Shown here piece after piece: positions 1-11,235 of a stretch of 64,000 nt of DNA (positions are counted from its first letter, which is position 1; each line of letters starts with the position of its first letter). A program made the translations under genes and the position numbers. The notes under the pieces were generated by a model. It was not told the DNA's origin, did no database searches, and saw nothing but the letters and a program-made list of their open reading frames with translations. Source of the DNA: Ctenosaura bakeri (taxonomy: Eukaryota; Chordata; Lepidosauria; Squamata; Iguanidae); assembly GCA_948474755.1 (NCBI GenBank), contig CAOLHI010003111.1:525247-589246 (forward strand), read 5' to 3'.

Positions 1-182
1 AGCTGTATGAGTTCCGGGGACCTAGATAACACAGCAGTACAGATAAGCATTCCCATGAGAACTCGCATGTCAGACTAGCAAAAACAAGTCTACAAGCGCT
101 TTACTTTCTCACACACTGAAACTGAGTAGCAAGGAGTCTATTAACACTTTCCATACCATGTGACACGTACTGCTATCCAGTC

Positions 183-1110
183 ACATGTCCCCCATCCTGC
201 ATTTGTGCATTCTATTTTTTTTTTCTGCTGAAGTGCAGGACCTTACATTTCTCTCTGTTGAAATTCCTTTTGTTAGATTTGGCCCAGCTGTCCAATCTGT
301 TAACATTGTTTTGAATTTTGATCCTGTCCTCCGGGCTATTAGCAACCCCTCCCAATTTGGTGTCAGCTGCAAATTCGATCAGCATGGCCTCTATTCCGTC
401 AACCAAGTCATTGATAAAGATATTGAATAGCACAGGGCCCAGGACAAAACCCTGTGGTGCTCCACTAGTCACTTCTCTCCAGGATGAAAAGCAGCCATTG
501 GTGAGTACCCTTTGGGTTCAGTCAGTCAACCAATTACAAATCCACTTAACAGTAGCACTGTCTAGCCTGCATTTTACTAGCTTCTTTGCAAGAATGTCAT
601 GGGGAACATTGTCAAAGGCCTTACTGAAATCAAGATATTGTATGTCCACAGCACTCTCTTCATCTATCAAGTCTGTAATTCTATTGTAAAAAGAGATAAG
701 ATTAGTCTGGCATGACTTATTTTTGAAAAATCCATGTTGACTTTTAGTGATTATGGCATTGCTTTCTAAGTAATTACAAACTTACTGTGTAATGATCTGC
801 TCTAGGATCTTTCCTGATATTGATGTCAGGATGACTGGGTGATAATTATTTGGGTCCTCTTTTTTTCCCTTTTTGAAGATAGGGACAACATTTGCCTACT
901 CCTCCAGTCTGCTGGAACTTCTCCTGTTCTCCAAGAGTTCTCAAAGATTATTGCAAGTTGTTCTGAAATGTCTTTTGCCAGTTCTTTTAATATCCTTGGA
1001 TGTAATTCATTGGAATTACATGGAGACTTGGAGACTGGCCCTGGAGACTTGAATTAATCTAGTGTAGCCAGGTATTCCTGTACTACTTCTCTACCTATTC
1101 TGTGCTGCAT
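183..1110 (-). mobile_element. CR1 LINE fragment, reverse transcriptase region
   Basis: Read on the minus strand, this is the CR1 reverse transcriptase from the N-terminal [12 protein letters not shown] block (about 1020-1045) to the KCKVLHF block (about 215-235). FNIFINDL and a fingers/palm stretch including FAADTKLGG are recognisable; the canonical CR1 sequence there is FADDTKLGG, so the first catalytic Asp is replaced by Ala. The frame is broken repeatedly. There is no ORF1, endonuclease or 3' end. It lies head to head with a plus-strand CR1 piece that begins about 55 bases beyond its right end. Confidence 0.9.
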
Positions 1111-1164
1111 TTCCCCCCTTTCCCCAGTTGTTCCCATTCCCCATGTTGAATACTTCTACCTTTT

Positions 1165-1884
1165 TGGATAGTTACAAGCTTGGTGAATGAAGGGAATGCT
1201 GTGGATGTAGTGTATCTTGATTTCAGTACGGCCTTTGACAAAGTCCCCCATGATATTCTTGCAAACAAGGTAGTAAAATGTGGATTAGACAAAGCTGCTC
1301 TTAGGTGGATTTGTAATTGGCAGACTGGCTAAACACAAGGGGTGCTCACCAATGGTTCCTCTTCATCCTGGAAAGAAGTAACTAGTGGAGTGCCACAGAG
1401 TTCAGTTCTGGGCCCAGTGCTATTCAACATCTTTCTCAATGATGTGGATGAAAGAATAGAGGACATGCTCATCAAATTTTCAGATGACACCAAATTAGGA
1501 GGAATAGCTAATACCCCTGAGGACAAAATGGAATTCAAAATAACCTTGACAGAATAGAGAGCTGGGAGAAAATTAACAAAATGAATTTTAACAAGGAGAA
1601 ATATAGTGTACTACACTTAGGAAGAAAGAATATAATGCACAGATATAGGATGGATGATACCTCACTTGAAAACAGTATATATGCAAGAGATCTAGGAGTC
1701 TTACTGGACCACAAGCTGAATACAAATCAACAGTGCGATGTAGCAGCTAAAAAAGTCAATGCGATTCTAAGCTGCATCAATAAGAGTATAGTTTTGAGAT
1801 CAAGGGAAGTAACAATGCCACTCTATTCTGCCTTGGTTAGCTGGAATGCTGTGTCCAGTTCTTGGAACCACAATTCAAGAAGGA
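1165..1884 (+). mobile_element. CR1 LINE fragment, RT palm to thumb
   Basis: Plus-strand CR1 reverse transcriptase. Visible blocks are VYLDFSTAFDKVPHDIL (motif A region), [26 protein letters not shown] (motif C, both Asp kept), then LHLGRKN and LGVLLDHKLN. It is cut off at 1884, exactly where a retroviral LTR begins, so the LTR landed in or beside this CR1. In-frame stops at 1332 and 1557 show it is dead. It overlaps in content the inverted CR1 piece at 183-1110. Confidence 0.9.
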
Positions 1885-2815
1885 TGTTCTGGGTAATTCA
1901 GGGTCCACCCGTGATGCCAGTGCCCCTGTGAAACACTGGGGAATATTAGTTCAAAGAAGAGGCCTAGCAGAGGGGGATAACCTTAAGGGATCTTTTCAAC
2001 CTGTGCATACTGGTACTAGTACAGGGAAGAACCAGTCAAGATTCAAAAGTAAGCTTGTTTGCTTTATTGGGAGAATTAACAATCACATACACACAATATC
2101 CAAGCAGTCTTGTAATCACACAAGGCCAACTGAAGGAAAATGGAGGAAAGATTTGAATAGCAATAATTTAAGGTGAAGTGGGTAATATATACCAATCCAA
2201 CAGAGAAGAAACAAAGCAATGTGGCTTAGACTAGAAGTCCAAGGGAAGTGCAATTGGAAATTGGAGTGACAAAGTAGCATCCAGCAGGCAAAAATATTAC
2301 TAGTTATCAGGCTCACAGTTAGGTTTTGAATACTCTTTTTCCACCCTGGGGGTGAAGGTGCTAATGGCTCTCTGGCAGAGTAGACAATAGAGTTTACAGA
2401 GTGGACAATTGGCTCTGGAATGAGTCTTAGAATTAGGTGACAAAGGACTGATAGCAATTATGATGCTCTTTAATGGCGAGACAGGTGAGGGGACAAAAAC
2501 AGAGTTTCAATGGACAAAGGGAGGAGGTCAAGGACAATCAGTCATTCCATGGAAGCACTTTTAGGTGCTATTATTTGTACAGGTTGAGTCGTTGAGGGAC
2601 TTCTGCAAGCCCATTATCTCTGAAGTTTTCTTGACTATGGCCTAGCCATGCCCTGAGATCTCAGTCTTGCCTAGTTTTGCAATGCTCTTGTACAGCTCCT
2701 TCCTCTTTGCCAGTAAGCTTCCCAATCATAGCAAGATATCATTTATATTTCATGCCAATTAAATGTTTTGCCAATTAAACCATATTAAGGAGTTCGGCTG
2801 TATGGCCTGGTAACA
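1885..2815 (-). mobile_element. Endogenous retrovirus LTR (probable 3' LTR of a minus-strand provirus)
   Basis: The borders are TGTTC at 1885 and GTAACA ending at 2815, so on the minus strand the LTR starts TGTTAC. The sequence is closely shared with the solo LTR at 32785-33706 and the pieces at 37222-37872 and 63786-64000. A CAATAAA polyadenylation signal on the minus strand lies near 2063-2069. The flanks do not match (AGGA left, ATAA right), which fits a provirus-end LTR with internal sequence to its right. A short purine run AGGGGAA on the minus strand next to the right border could be the polypurine tract. Confidence 0.75.
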
Positions 2816-3192
2816 ATAATTCCCCTGAAATGAAACTTCTGTGGTGAAGCCATGGAGTTTCAATTTTCCAGGAAGGTGCCATACACATACAATCCATTGG
2901 CTTGGAGGACAAGAGACATGGCTTGGAGGACTGGAGACATGGATGACAAGAAATGAAACACACACAAAAGATGATCAGAGTGAAGGGCTTACTTCCATCA
3001 GTTTTGTCAGCTAATCAATTGGTTGTGGACAAAATCTGACAGAATTGTATGCTTTTCTCAAAAGGGAAAAGAGAGAGAGTGGGGGGGGAGAAAAGAGTGT
3101 TCAGCTTTGGGGGACATCCAAGGAGGGACGTTCATCAAGAATGGTGTCCAGTGGATGTAATCTCCCCAGAGGGATTTGCTAGGTCCTTGCCA

Positions 3193-3477
3193 TTATGAGA
3201 CAGCACCAAAGTGGCTTTGTCTACAGCTGCTTTTACTCTTAGCAGATGCTCTTTGAGACTGGAGTGTGTGAGTAGCTGATGGAGGATTTCTAATTTCAGG
3301 CCAAAGAACATGGCTTAACTGAGCTGTACTAGGATGGGTTGCAACCATTTCTTCTTGGGTCCAAATGGGAACTGAGTAGTCAAAGTCACAACCACAGATG
3401 GTTGAGACAGTATGGAAATACCTATTGATTGTGTGCACCATGGGCTGGATTTGGTATTCATTGATGACGATGGTGTG
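3193..3477 (-). pseudogene. Putative envelope-like region, distal part (beyond the L1 insertion)
   Basis: Minus-strand open stretch on the far side of the L1 that splits the retroviral remnant. It has aromatic and Cys residues (TICGCDFDYSVPIW) but no membrane anchor can be seen. The reading continues to the L1 insertion point, so the L1 landed inside what was coding or recently coding sequence. The downstream part to 2816 shows no open frame. Confidence 0.35.
3463..3477 (+). repeat. Left target-site duplication of the full-length L1
   Basis: GATGACGATGGTGTG here is repeated without mismatch at 9518-9532, directly after the L1 A-rich tail. The 15-bp length is typical of target-primed reverse transcription by L1. 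Confidence 0.95.
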
Positions 3478-3747
3478 TGTGGGGGGAGGAACCAGCTGCA
3501 ATGGTAGAAGCAGGCTGATATTTCTTCTCCCAGAGCAGAGAATAATAAAACCCCGAAGAATCCCTTCTAAATGGAAAAAAGACTGTAGTAATTAAGGAAT
3601 AATGTAGAAGGAATGTAAGAAAAGATACTGGATCAGTTTTGATTCTTCTCCAACTGGAGAAATATAAAAGACTTTATCTAAATTGGAAATAGTTGTTGTG
3701 ATCGAGTGGGAGTAAAGCTATTTTCTGTTTCGTTGCCAGAGCCACTT

Positions 3748-4835
3748 ATGTCATATAAGCAAAAGGGGAAAAAAGTTTATAAACAACCCACTTGGAAATG
3801 ACTAAAAGCAACAGAGAAAACATCTAATCGTTTAGTTAGAGATTTTGAAAATATAAACTTAAACTCAAAATGAAGCAAGAAGAAATAAAAATGGCGACAA
3901 AACAGAAACTGAATGGCTCTAATGAAGAAATGAAAGCTTTTATACAGAAACTTATAACAGAGTTTAACCAAGCTCTTGTAACTACCTTAACCTCTAATAT
4001 AAGAGGATAAATGAATGAGATGTATAAAAATATTTCAAAAGAAATAAAAGAATTGGACAGTAAGGTGGATGGTATAAAAAAAATCCAAGTTGATCAGCAG
4101 ACAAAAATAATAGAACATGATGACAGAATTTCCCAGCTGGAGAGGCAGATCATACAGTTCAGGATCAAAATCGACGAAATAATGTGAGAATTAGGTTTCA
4201 GAGCTGCCACATGAAACTGTAAAATCCATGAAAGAAGAAGTTCTAAAATGGCTAAAAAGTATTGCTCCTGAGATTATATGGGAACAACAGGATATAGAGA
4301 GGATTCATCGCGTAATAGCTAAAAAAGAGGAATACTCCAGAACATTGTTATGAGAGTGGCAAATTTCAATAAAAAGGATGATTTGATGAAAGCTATCAGA
4401 AAATGTCCAGGACCATTGAAGTATGGAGAGAATACAGTGGAAATCTATAATGATTTATGCTGGGAAACTATAAATGGAGGAGAGAAATGAAACCTTGTAT
4501 CATAGTTCTACAGAGAGCTGGAATAAGATACAGTTGGGGATATCCCATTTTTCTGATATTTCAATGGGCTGGCAAATATTACAGAATAAATTCTCTTGAA
4601 CAAGGATTGCAACTTTTGAGAAATTTGAAATTGATGCAGCAAGATGAGAGAAGCTGTGAGGAAGATGGTTGGAGGAGCAGAAGAAAGAGCAGTGGGAGGA
4701 GCAACTGGAGGAGATGGGGAAGGAGATTTGGGAGAAAAAAGAAAGGACAGAGATTGAGGAGGACTGGAGGAAACATCATGATATAACAGAAGAAGAAGAA
4801 AGAGAATTTTACAGAGTAGGAGAAGAGTTGATGAC
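3748..4835 (+). pseudogene. L1 ORF1 (RNA-binding protein), degenerate
   Basis: ORF1p is the trimeric nucleic-acid chaperone of the L1 RNP. The likely start is the ATG at 3748 (MSYKQKGKK). A helical, Lys/Glu-rich coiled-coil segment covers about 3870-4170 with an in-frame TAA near 4007. The RRM start RRNNVRIRF is recognisable near 4170-4195, ERIHRV near 4300-4317, and the C-terminal domain (GIRYSWGYPIFL, then SLEQGLQLLRNL) at 4520-4635. The end is an unusual Arg/Glu/Gly-rich purine tract (about 4640-4835). Several frameshifts separate these blocks. Confidence 0.85.
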
Positions 4836-5175
4836 AAATGATTAGAATATATCTTTATAGTTTGTATATGGATAGAGATAGATATATGTATATATAAAGT
4901 AAAAGGGTAGAGAGAAGGAAGGGAGGGGGAAGAGGGGAAAAATATGGGAAAGAAAAATAATCGGGAGAAGGTATTAGTCTCTATGCCTGGAGTTGGTATA
5001 CCTTACCTCCCCCCCAAAGACCATTAGTGGTTGTGGCAAAGCAAGAATGCTTTGGAGGGAAAGGGGGGACAAATGTATGTGTGGTTAGGGGGAGGAATAA
5101 ATGGGGAGGAGGGAAGGGGGAGGGGAATGGGAATGGAACGGGGAAGGGAAGGGGAAGGGGAAGAGGAGCACTACA
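4640..5175 (+). repeat. Purine-rich, G/A low-complexity tract of the L1 inter-ORF region
   Basis: Nearly uninterrupted purines in several blocks (4640-4800, 4905-4950, 5080-5170), including a GGGGAAGGGGA-type stretch at about 5100-5165. It lies between ORF1 and ORF2 of the full-length L1. The composition differs sharply from the A/T-rich ORF2 that follows. Confidence 0.8.
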
Positions 5176-5222
5176 CTAAAGAGCCAATGGGAAGTAGGAT
5201 TAAGAGACTGGAAATATGAAAA

Positions 5223-8200
5223 ATGGAAAATAGACTGAGAGTATCAACATTAAATGTGAAAGGATTAGGGTCAATAATAAAGAGAAAAAGGATAGAATTG
5301 ATATTAAAAAAAGATAAGGCTGATACAATTTTCTTACAGGAAACACATGGAAAACAAGATAAAAGAAACGAACTTAAATTGAATTGGGTTGCCACTTATG
5401 AAGAAGCATTTGGTACATCTAAATTAAGAGGAGTAGCAATTATAATTTCTAAAAGATGTAATTTCATTGTAATAAGGGGAGAGTCAGACGAAAAAGGTAG
5501 ATATGTAATTATACAAGGTGAAATAGATGGAGAAATATATGTTTTAGCGAATATTTATGCACCTAATGAGAAGCAAAAAGAGTTTTATGAAGAAACATTT
5601 AGTAAGATTAAAAATCTGAAAGGAGATTATATAATAAGGGCGGGCGATTTTAATATGGTGATGGACAGGTGGAAAGATAAATCGGATCCATTAATTAGAG
5701 ACAGATATAATAATATAACAATTTTAAACAAATTGGTGAGTAGAAATGAATTGTTAGATGTTTGGAGATTAATAAAGGGTGAGGAGAAGAAATATACGTA
5801 CTATTCATCAGTCCATAAAAATTTTTAAGAATATTTTTATATTTTTGTATCAAAGAATATGATACCAAGATTAATAAATACAAAAACTGAAACAATAAAA
5901 GTAACAGATCATGCTTTGATGAATTTGGATATAGCTATGAAAAAGAATTACAGAGAAGCAAAAAGGTGGAGATTGGACACTAACTTACTCAACTATAAAG
6001 AGATAGTAAATAAAATAGAGAAGGAATGGCAAGAAATTTGGGATATAAATAATAAGGAAGTATCACAAGATGTATTATGGGATATCATGAAGGCAGTGGT
6101 AAGACAAATATGTATTAAAGAATCAAGAAAATTAAAGAGACAACTGGGGGGGTAAATTAATTAGAAAAAGAAATAAAGGAACTAGAGAATGAATATATAA
6201 TAGATAGGACTAAACAGAAATATATAGTATTACAAGCAAAAATAAATGAATTAGAAAAGATAGAAATGGATGAAGCCCAAAAAAAAAAAATTAATATTTT
6301 TGAAAAGGGATTTTTTTGAATATAGTAATAAAAATTCTAAAATCCTGGCTAGATCAGTACAATAAAAAAAACTAGGAACATGATTGGAGTAGTAAAAGAT
6401 AAGTTTGGCAAAGAAAATAGGCTGATGAAAGATAAATTAAAAATATTTGAGGAATTTTTTTAAGAATTGTACTCAGCAGAAGAAAGTTAGACAATCTAGA
6501 GGAATATATTAATAAGAATTGGAAAATAATCTAACACAACAAGATAAAGGGTTGATGGAAGAAATGATATCAGAAGAGGAAATAGAAGAAGTAATAAATA
6601 ATTTAAAAGGAGGAAAATCATCAGGATTGGACGACGGGTCCAGAATATTATAAAACATTTAAAAAATGTTTAATTCCTAAATAAAAGTATTATATAATAG
6701 TATATTAAGGGATGAAAAAATCCCATTACCATGGAAGCAATCATTAATAATATTAATTTTAAAACCAAGTAAGGATCCGACTGATCCAGGTTCTTATAGA
6801 CCAATATCTTTAATAAACCAAGATGCAAAAATATTGACAGCAATAATGGCGAAGAGGATGAATAAATTTATTTATAAGTACATATATAAAGATCAATGTG
6901 GATTAAATTCAAGGAAGACAGAAAGGCAAATTTAATAGGGAAAACGATAAATAAAATAAATATAATGGATAGAGATAAACAAAAAGCTGGAATCTTAGCA
7001 TTAGATATATTCAAAGCTTTTGATTGTGTGGAATGGCCCGTTTAAAAAAAATTTTAAATAAAATAGGACTAGGAGAGAGATTTAAAGGGTTAATAAATCA
7101 ATTATATTCACATAATACGTCTGTAGTGATGGTAAGTGATGGAATTACAGAACAGATTCAAATATCAAGAGGAACAAGACAGGAATGTCCAATATCTCTA
7201 GTTTTATTTGCAATAGTTATAGAAACTTTTTGCCAATGTAATAAGAAATGATGAGAATTTGGAAGGAATCGGAACTAAGGAGAAAAATAAAATAAGTTTA
7301 TTTGCAGATGATACATTGTTAACAATAAAATCAGTTAAAAAGATAGATAGAATAGACAAACATTTAAAAGAGTTTGGGGAAAGACAGGATTAGAAAAAAA
7401 TTGGGCCAAATCAGAAATAATGTTGTTTAATTATACCAAAAGAGAAGTACAAAATTTTATAAGTAATAAAGAATGTTAGTTAAAGTAAAAGAATCAATTA
7501 AATATTTAGGAATAATATTACAAAAAAATTACAAGGACTACAGGAAAAAAAATTATAAGAAATTAAAATTAGAAATTAAACGGAAATTAGAGGATTACAA
7601 AAATATAAAGTTATCATGGTTTGGAAGAATAGCAGTGGTAAAAATGAAAATATTGTCTAAAATTAATTTTTTTTTAGGATGTTACCAATAAAGGTATCAG
7701 AGGAAGAATTAAAAGAATGGCCAAAGTTATTAAATAATTTTTGCAATGGGTATAAGAGAGCGAGGATTAACAAGAAATATTGGTACAAAAGTTTAGAAAG
7801 AAGGTGGCCTAGGACTTCCAAATTTAAAATGGTATTATTATGCAAATCAGTTGAGGTATATTATAGAAGGAGTCTCAGGAAAAAGGGGACTTAGAATGGT
7901 TAGAGATAGAAATACGAATATTGAGATGAAATTGGAAAAATATTTTCAGGAATTTTTTAAAGAAAAAAATAGAAAAGATAGAAAATCCTTTTATAAAAAA
8001 ATATAATAGAAATTTGGGAGAAAAATAAAGGAAAATTGTTTCTGAATATATCAACATTAACTCCGATAGTAATGATGGAAAAATTTCCAATAAATTTAAG
8101 AGAAATAATAGAGAAAGAAATGAAAAAACAAAAACTATATAGATTAAAAGACTGGATGAAAATAATGATTAACAAAGATAGAATAAAACAGAGATTGCAG

Positions 8201-8990
8201 GAAACCAAAATATCTTGGTTAAATTATATACAGTTAGAGCAATGGACAAAGAGTATGAAAAGATACGTTAAAGATTTTAAAGAATACACTAAATTTGAAC
8301 AAATTATTATTCAAAGAGAAAATATGCAAGAAAATGAAATATTAAAGAGTATTACAAGTGAAATATATAAAATATTGGCAAAAGAACAAGAAGAGGATTA
8401 TCTTAGAAAAATATGGGAGGAAGAGACATCACAAAATATAGATATACAAAAATGGAGAAAAATTTGGAAACAATGTCATTTAAAAAAATTATGATAAGAA
8501 TAAAAGAGAATTATTATAAAATAGTTTGGAAATGGTATTTGACTCCAGTAAGATTAAATCAGACAGATGAGAAATATTCAAGATTCTGTTGGAGAGGATG
8601 TAAGAAATTGGTACATATATGCATATGTGGTGTAACTGTAATAAGATAAGGGAATTTTGGCAAAAGGTTTTTAAAGAAATAAAAGAGATAATAGGAGTTG
8701 AGATACCAATATGTCCAAATATAGGGTTGTTGTCTATATATAATAAGGTTGAGTGTACCCAGGTAATGAAGGAATTAATAACAAATTTGTTAACTGCAGC
8801 AAAGTTAATAATAGCAAAAAAATGGAAAACAAATGAAAAACTTCAAATAGAGGAATGGTATAAAGAATGTGGAAAATTGCAATTAATGATAAATTAACTT
8901 GTAGAATTAGATTTATGAAAGGTTTTGTAAAAAGGGGAAAGATTTTGAAGAAATTTGGAAAATATTCTTGGAAAAAGCTTTGATAGAGAG
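5223..8990 (+). pseudogene. L1 ORF2 (endonuclease and reverse transcriptase), degenerate
   Basis: ORF2p nicks target DNA and reverse-transcribes the L1 RNA. The ATG at 5223 opens the APE-type endonuclease (STLNVKGLG, IFLQETHG, NIYAPNE, AGDFNMV), which stays open to 5826. The RT follows, with PISLINQD near 6800, ILALDIFKAFD near 6990-7020, GTRQECPIS at 7170-7200 and the intact motif C FADDTLLTIKS at 7303-7335. The Cys/His C-terminal knuckle is damaged (CWRGCKKLVHICICG, about 8585-8630). More than ten stops or frameshifts are scattered through it, so no full protein can be made. Confidence 0.9.
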
Positions 8991-8999
8991 GTAAAGCTA

Positions 9000-9517
9000 C
9001 CCTTTCACAAGAAGATGGCAATTTTGGAAAGTGGATTAAATAAAAAGTTGGCTCTGGTGGGTGGGTTATTCACTTTTTTTGCTAATTATGTGGTGTTTTG
9101 TTTATTTGGATTTGTATTGTTTAATTTTTTTCTATAATAAAAAATAAAAAAATAAAAAGGATGTAAAAAAATTGCAAGTGAGATGTTTAGTAGTAAGATC
9201 ATATTTAGTAGTAGTAATAGATTAAATGTAATGGAAAAGTATAGAATTAAGTATAAAATTATTATAATAATAATGAGTATAATGAGAATGAGATCTAGAT
9301 ATAGGTAACAAAAGTATGTAAGCAGTATGATACAGAATATGCTCAATAAGTATATGATTGTAATGGAGTTGAAGAAAAATAATAATGTAAGCTTGTTTTT
9401 GTTGAAATTTCCGTTTTTCACTGTTATGTGTATCACATGATGTTTTTCTTTTTTTGTTGTTCTGTTTTTTCCCCTTTATAATCAATAAAAAATAAAAAAT
9501 AAAAAAAATAAAATAAA
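9000..9517 (+). other. L1 3' UTR and A-rich tail
   Basis: AT-rich 3' UTR with no open frame. It has an internal AATAAAA-rich tract at 9133-9170 and the terminal tail (AATAAAAAATAAAA type) at 9482-9517. The segment 9180-9400 is also present in the 3' UTR of the L1 at 42785-46706, so it belongs to the family and is not a transduced flank. Confidence 0.8.
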
Positions 9518-9532
9518 GATGACGATGGTGTG
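9518..9532 (+). repeat. Right target-site duplication of the full-length L1
   Basis: Perfect copy of GATGACGATGGTGTG at 3463-3477. Confidence 0.95.
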
Positions 9533-9872
9533 GCAGGTTGTCTTTACTAAATACTTCCATTTCCAGTATAATACAATTGTTGAATTGGTTTCATGGATTA
9601 CTTCATCAATGCACTGATCATCTGCACCCTTGCATGGCTTTGCCCTCACATATGAATCCTAAGTGTATATTGTGTCAGCACCCTTTGACATTTACTGACT
9701 GCCATCTGGGGCCAGACACGGTGCTCAATGGTTGCAGTCCCTGAATACATTATATCTCCTGAGACTGCCTGTATCCTGAGGGGGATGACTGAGTGTATGG
9801 GGAGTTTGGTCTTTATTGTGATGGTAGCAATAAAAAGCTTTAGCTGATTCCATTGAGGGATAATGGTGGCAT

Positions 9873-10944
9873 TTAAAAGTTCAACCAGGCTTCTAGTTGA
9901 AACCCTTTTTTCATCAATTTTGGCCTCATCATTTCTCTAATTTCTTTTGGGATGTATCCATTGTGGGCAGGGAAAATTAAATCCCTAATCATAATCAAAT
10001 TAATTGTATGAATTTGGGTGCATGCAAGAGCTATTGAGATGTTTCTCTCTGCAAAATGCAGCTTACAAGCTACCACTAATGCATTTGATTCTATCGCCAA
10101 CTCCCAATCCACAAGAAAGGTGATTATGGAGTGCTGAACATCAGACATGCTGTGGGCTGACTGCCTTATGAAGTCACCCATATTTGCTATATCAGTTGTA
10201 AGCTTGGACAACTTATTCGCTAACACCTCCACATTGGCTGTATCTAACAAAGACCTACCTTCTCCTACAGCTGCTATCCAGTCTGATAATGCCTGCTTCA
10301 TTCTGGAGGGCCTTTCTGGTCTGGACCACAATTTTAAGCATTTTGCCCAGCCCAGTTTGCTAGGGCATAAATGGGGGTGCACATTCTGGACATTGTGTTG
10401 AGGTATTAAGCCTTTGCAGCCTACCTTAATGTCTTTCAAGAAGATTGTGGATTGGATTAAGTTTAATTCACACATGGCCAACTTTAACACATGAGAGCCG
10501 ATGATGGAGAATTCTGCCTGGATTAACATGGCAGCATCCTTGTTTGGAAGGTCAAATTTAGCCACGACTGGGTGTTGATGACCAAATTAGAAGGTGTACT
10601 TGCCTCCTGTGTGTGTGAAGTTCAGGACTAACATAACCCATGATTTAAAGCAAAATGTTTCCTAGTTTGTGTTTCATGCAATTTGGCTGAAGCTGATGAA
10701 CTAGTTTGGTGGACCTTGCTTTAAATGGCTCTATTGCTGAATTCTCCAGGATTGACCTTTCCAATCTGCAACTTAGAGGTTTTGATGTTTGCCTGATGAA
10801 GTGACCAGACTGATTTTGATGGAGTGTGTGTTCAGCAGTACCAAGGAGAAGAGATAGTACAAAAGGATCACCGACATTCCATGTTGCTGCTGAAACTACA
10901 GCCATGTCCTTGCTAAGACTGCACTGGGTGACAAAATCTGGCAA
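9873..10944 (-). pseudogene. Putative retroviral envelope-like region, central part (degenerate)
   Basis: A 230-codon minus-strand open stretch (9873-10565) follows a 99-codon stretch (10645-10944) in another frame, so at least one frameshift or stop separates them. The longer piece has a helical, leucine/isoleucine-spaced segment around residues 75-130 (for example VLANKLSKLTTDIANM) followed by a short Cys-containing helix. This is compatible with the heptad-repeat ectodomain of a retroviral transmembrane subunit. No furin site, fusion peptide or CX6CC motif could be confirmed. It lies upstream, in minus-strand order, of the 3' LTR at 1885-2815. It could instead be another retroviral or unknown ORF. 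Confidence 0.4.
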
Positions 10945-11235
10945 TTCTGCCTTCAGGCTATCCTAACTAAAGATCTCTTTAAGCCTGTTTTCAGGATACA
11001 TGCACCTAGTGGCTGTGCAAGCATTTGCAGACGCATGTTGGGCAGACCAATCTTGAATGAGCATTAGTCAGTAGACATGCTTAGGATTGCTACCATCAAA
11101 ATTACTTTAGAGAAAATGTAAAAGAGGATATGAAGATGAAGACGGTCTGGGATGCATCAAAAGCAGTAATGAGAGTTTGTTTTATTCAAAAAAGCAAATC
11201 CAGAATAAGAAAAAGCAGGAAAAACATCAAGAATT

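Larger units (their letters stand above)
3478..9517 (+). mobile_element. Full-length L1 LINE (about 6.0 kb)
   Basis: Bounded by a perfect 15-bp target duplication (3463-3477 and 9518-9532). In order: a GGGGGAGG-starting 5' UTR of about 270 bases, ORF1 (from 3748), a purine-rich inter-ORF region, ORF2 (5223 to about 8990), a 3' UTR and an A-rich tail ending in AATAAAATAAA. Base composition is strongly A-rich on the coding strand, as in vertebrate L1. Both ORFs carry many stops and frameshifts, so it is complete in length but inactive. It inserted into the env-like region of a retroviral remnant. Confidence 0.95.
2816..11097 (-). mobile_element. Internal part of a minus-strand endogenous retrovirus, interrupted by an L1
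   Basis: After removal of the L1 at 3478-9517 this forms a single stretch of about 2.2 kb from the LTR border at 2816 to the start of another L1 fragment at 11098. It contains long minus-strand open stretches (9873-10565, 10645-10944, 3193-3477) at the position expected for env, next to the 3' LTR. Nothing recognisable as gag or pol is present, and no 5' LTR is found, so the provirus is truncated at 11097. The retroviral assignment rests mainly on position beside the LTR; the protein similarity is weak to the eye. Confidence 0.5.

Noticed and set aside
318..689. Plus-strand frames opposite CR1 copies (also 28027-28398 minus and 29272-29868 plus).
   Set aside because: They are antisense shadows of the CR1 RT. 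The same shadow protein recurs at each CR1 copy in the opposite orientation.
4579..4837. Minus-strand Leu/Ser/Pro-rich frames opposite the L1 ORF1 tail.
   Set aside because: They are the complement of a purine tract, low complexity, with no support as genes.
9133..9517. Possible 3' transduction by the full-length L1, because two A-rich tracts are separated by about 310 bases.
   Set aside because: The segment between the tracts is also in the 3' UTR of the L1 at 42785-46706, so it is part of the family's own 3' UTR.
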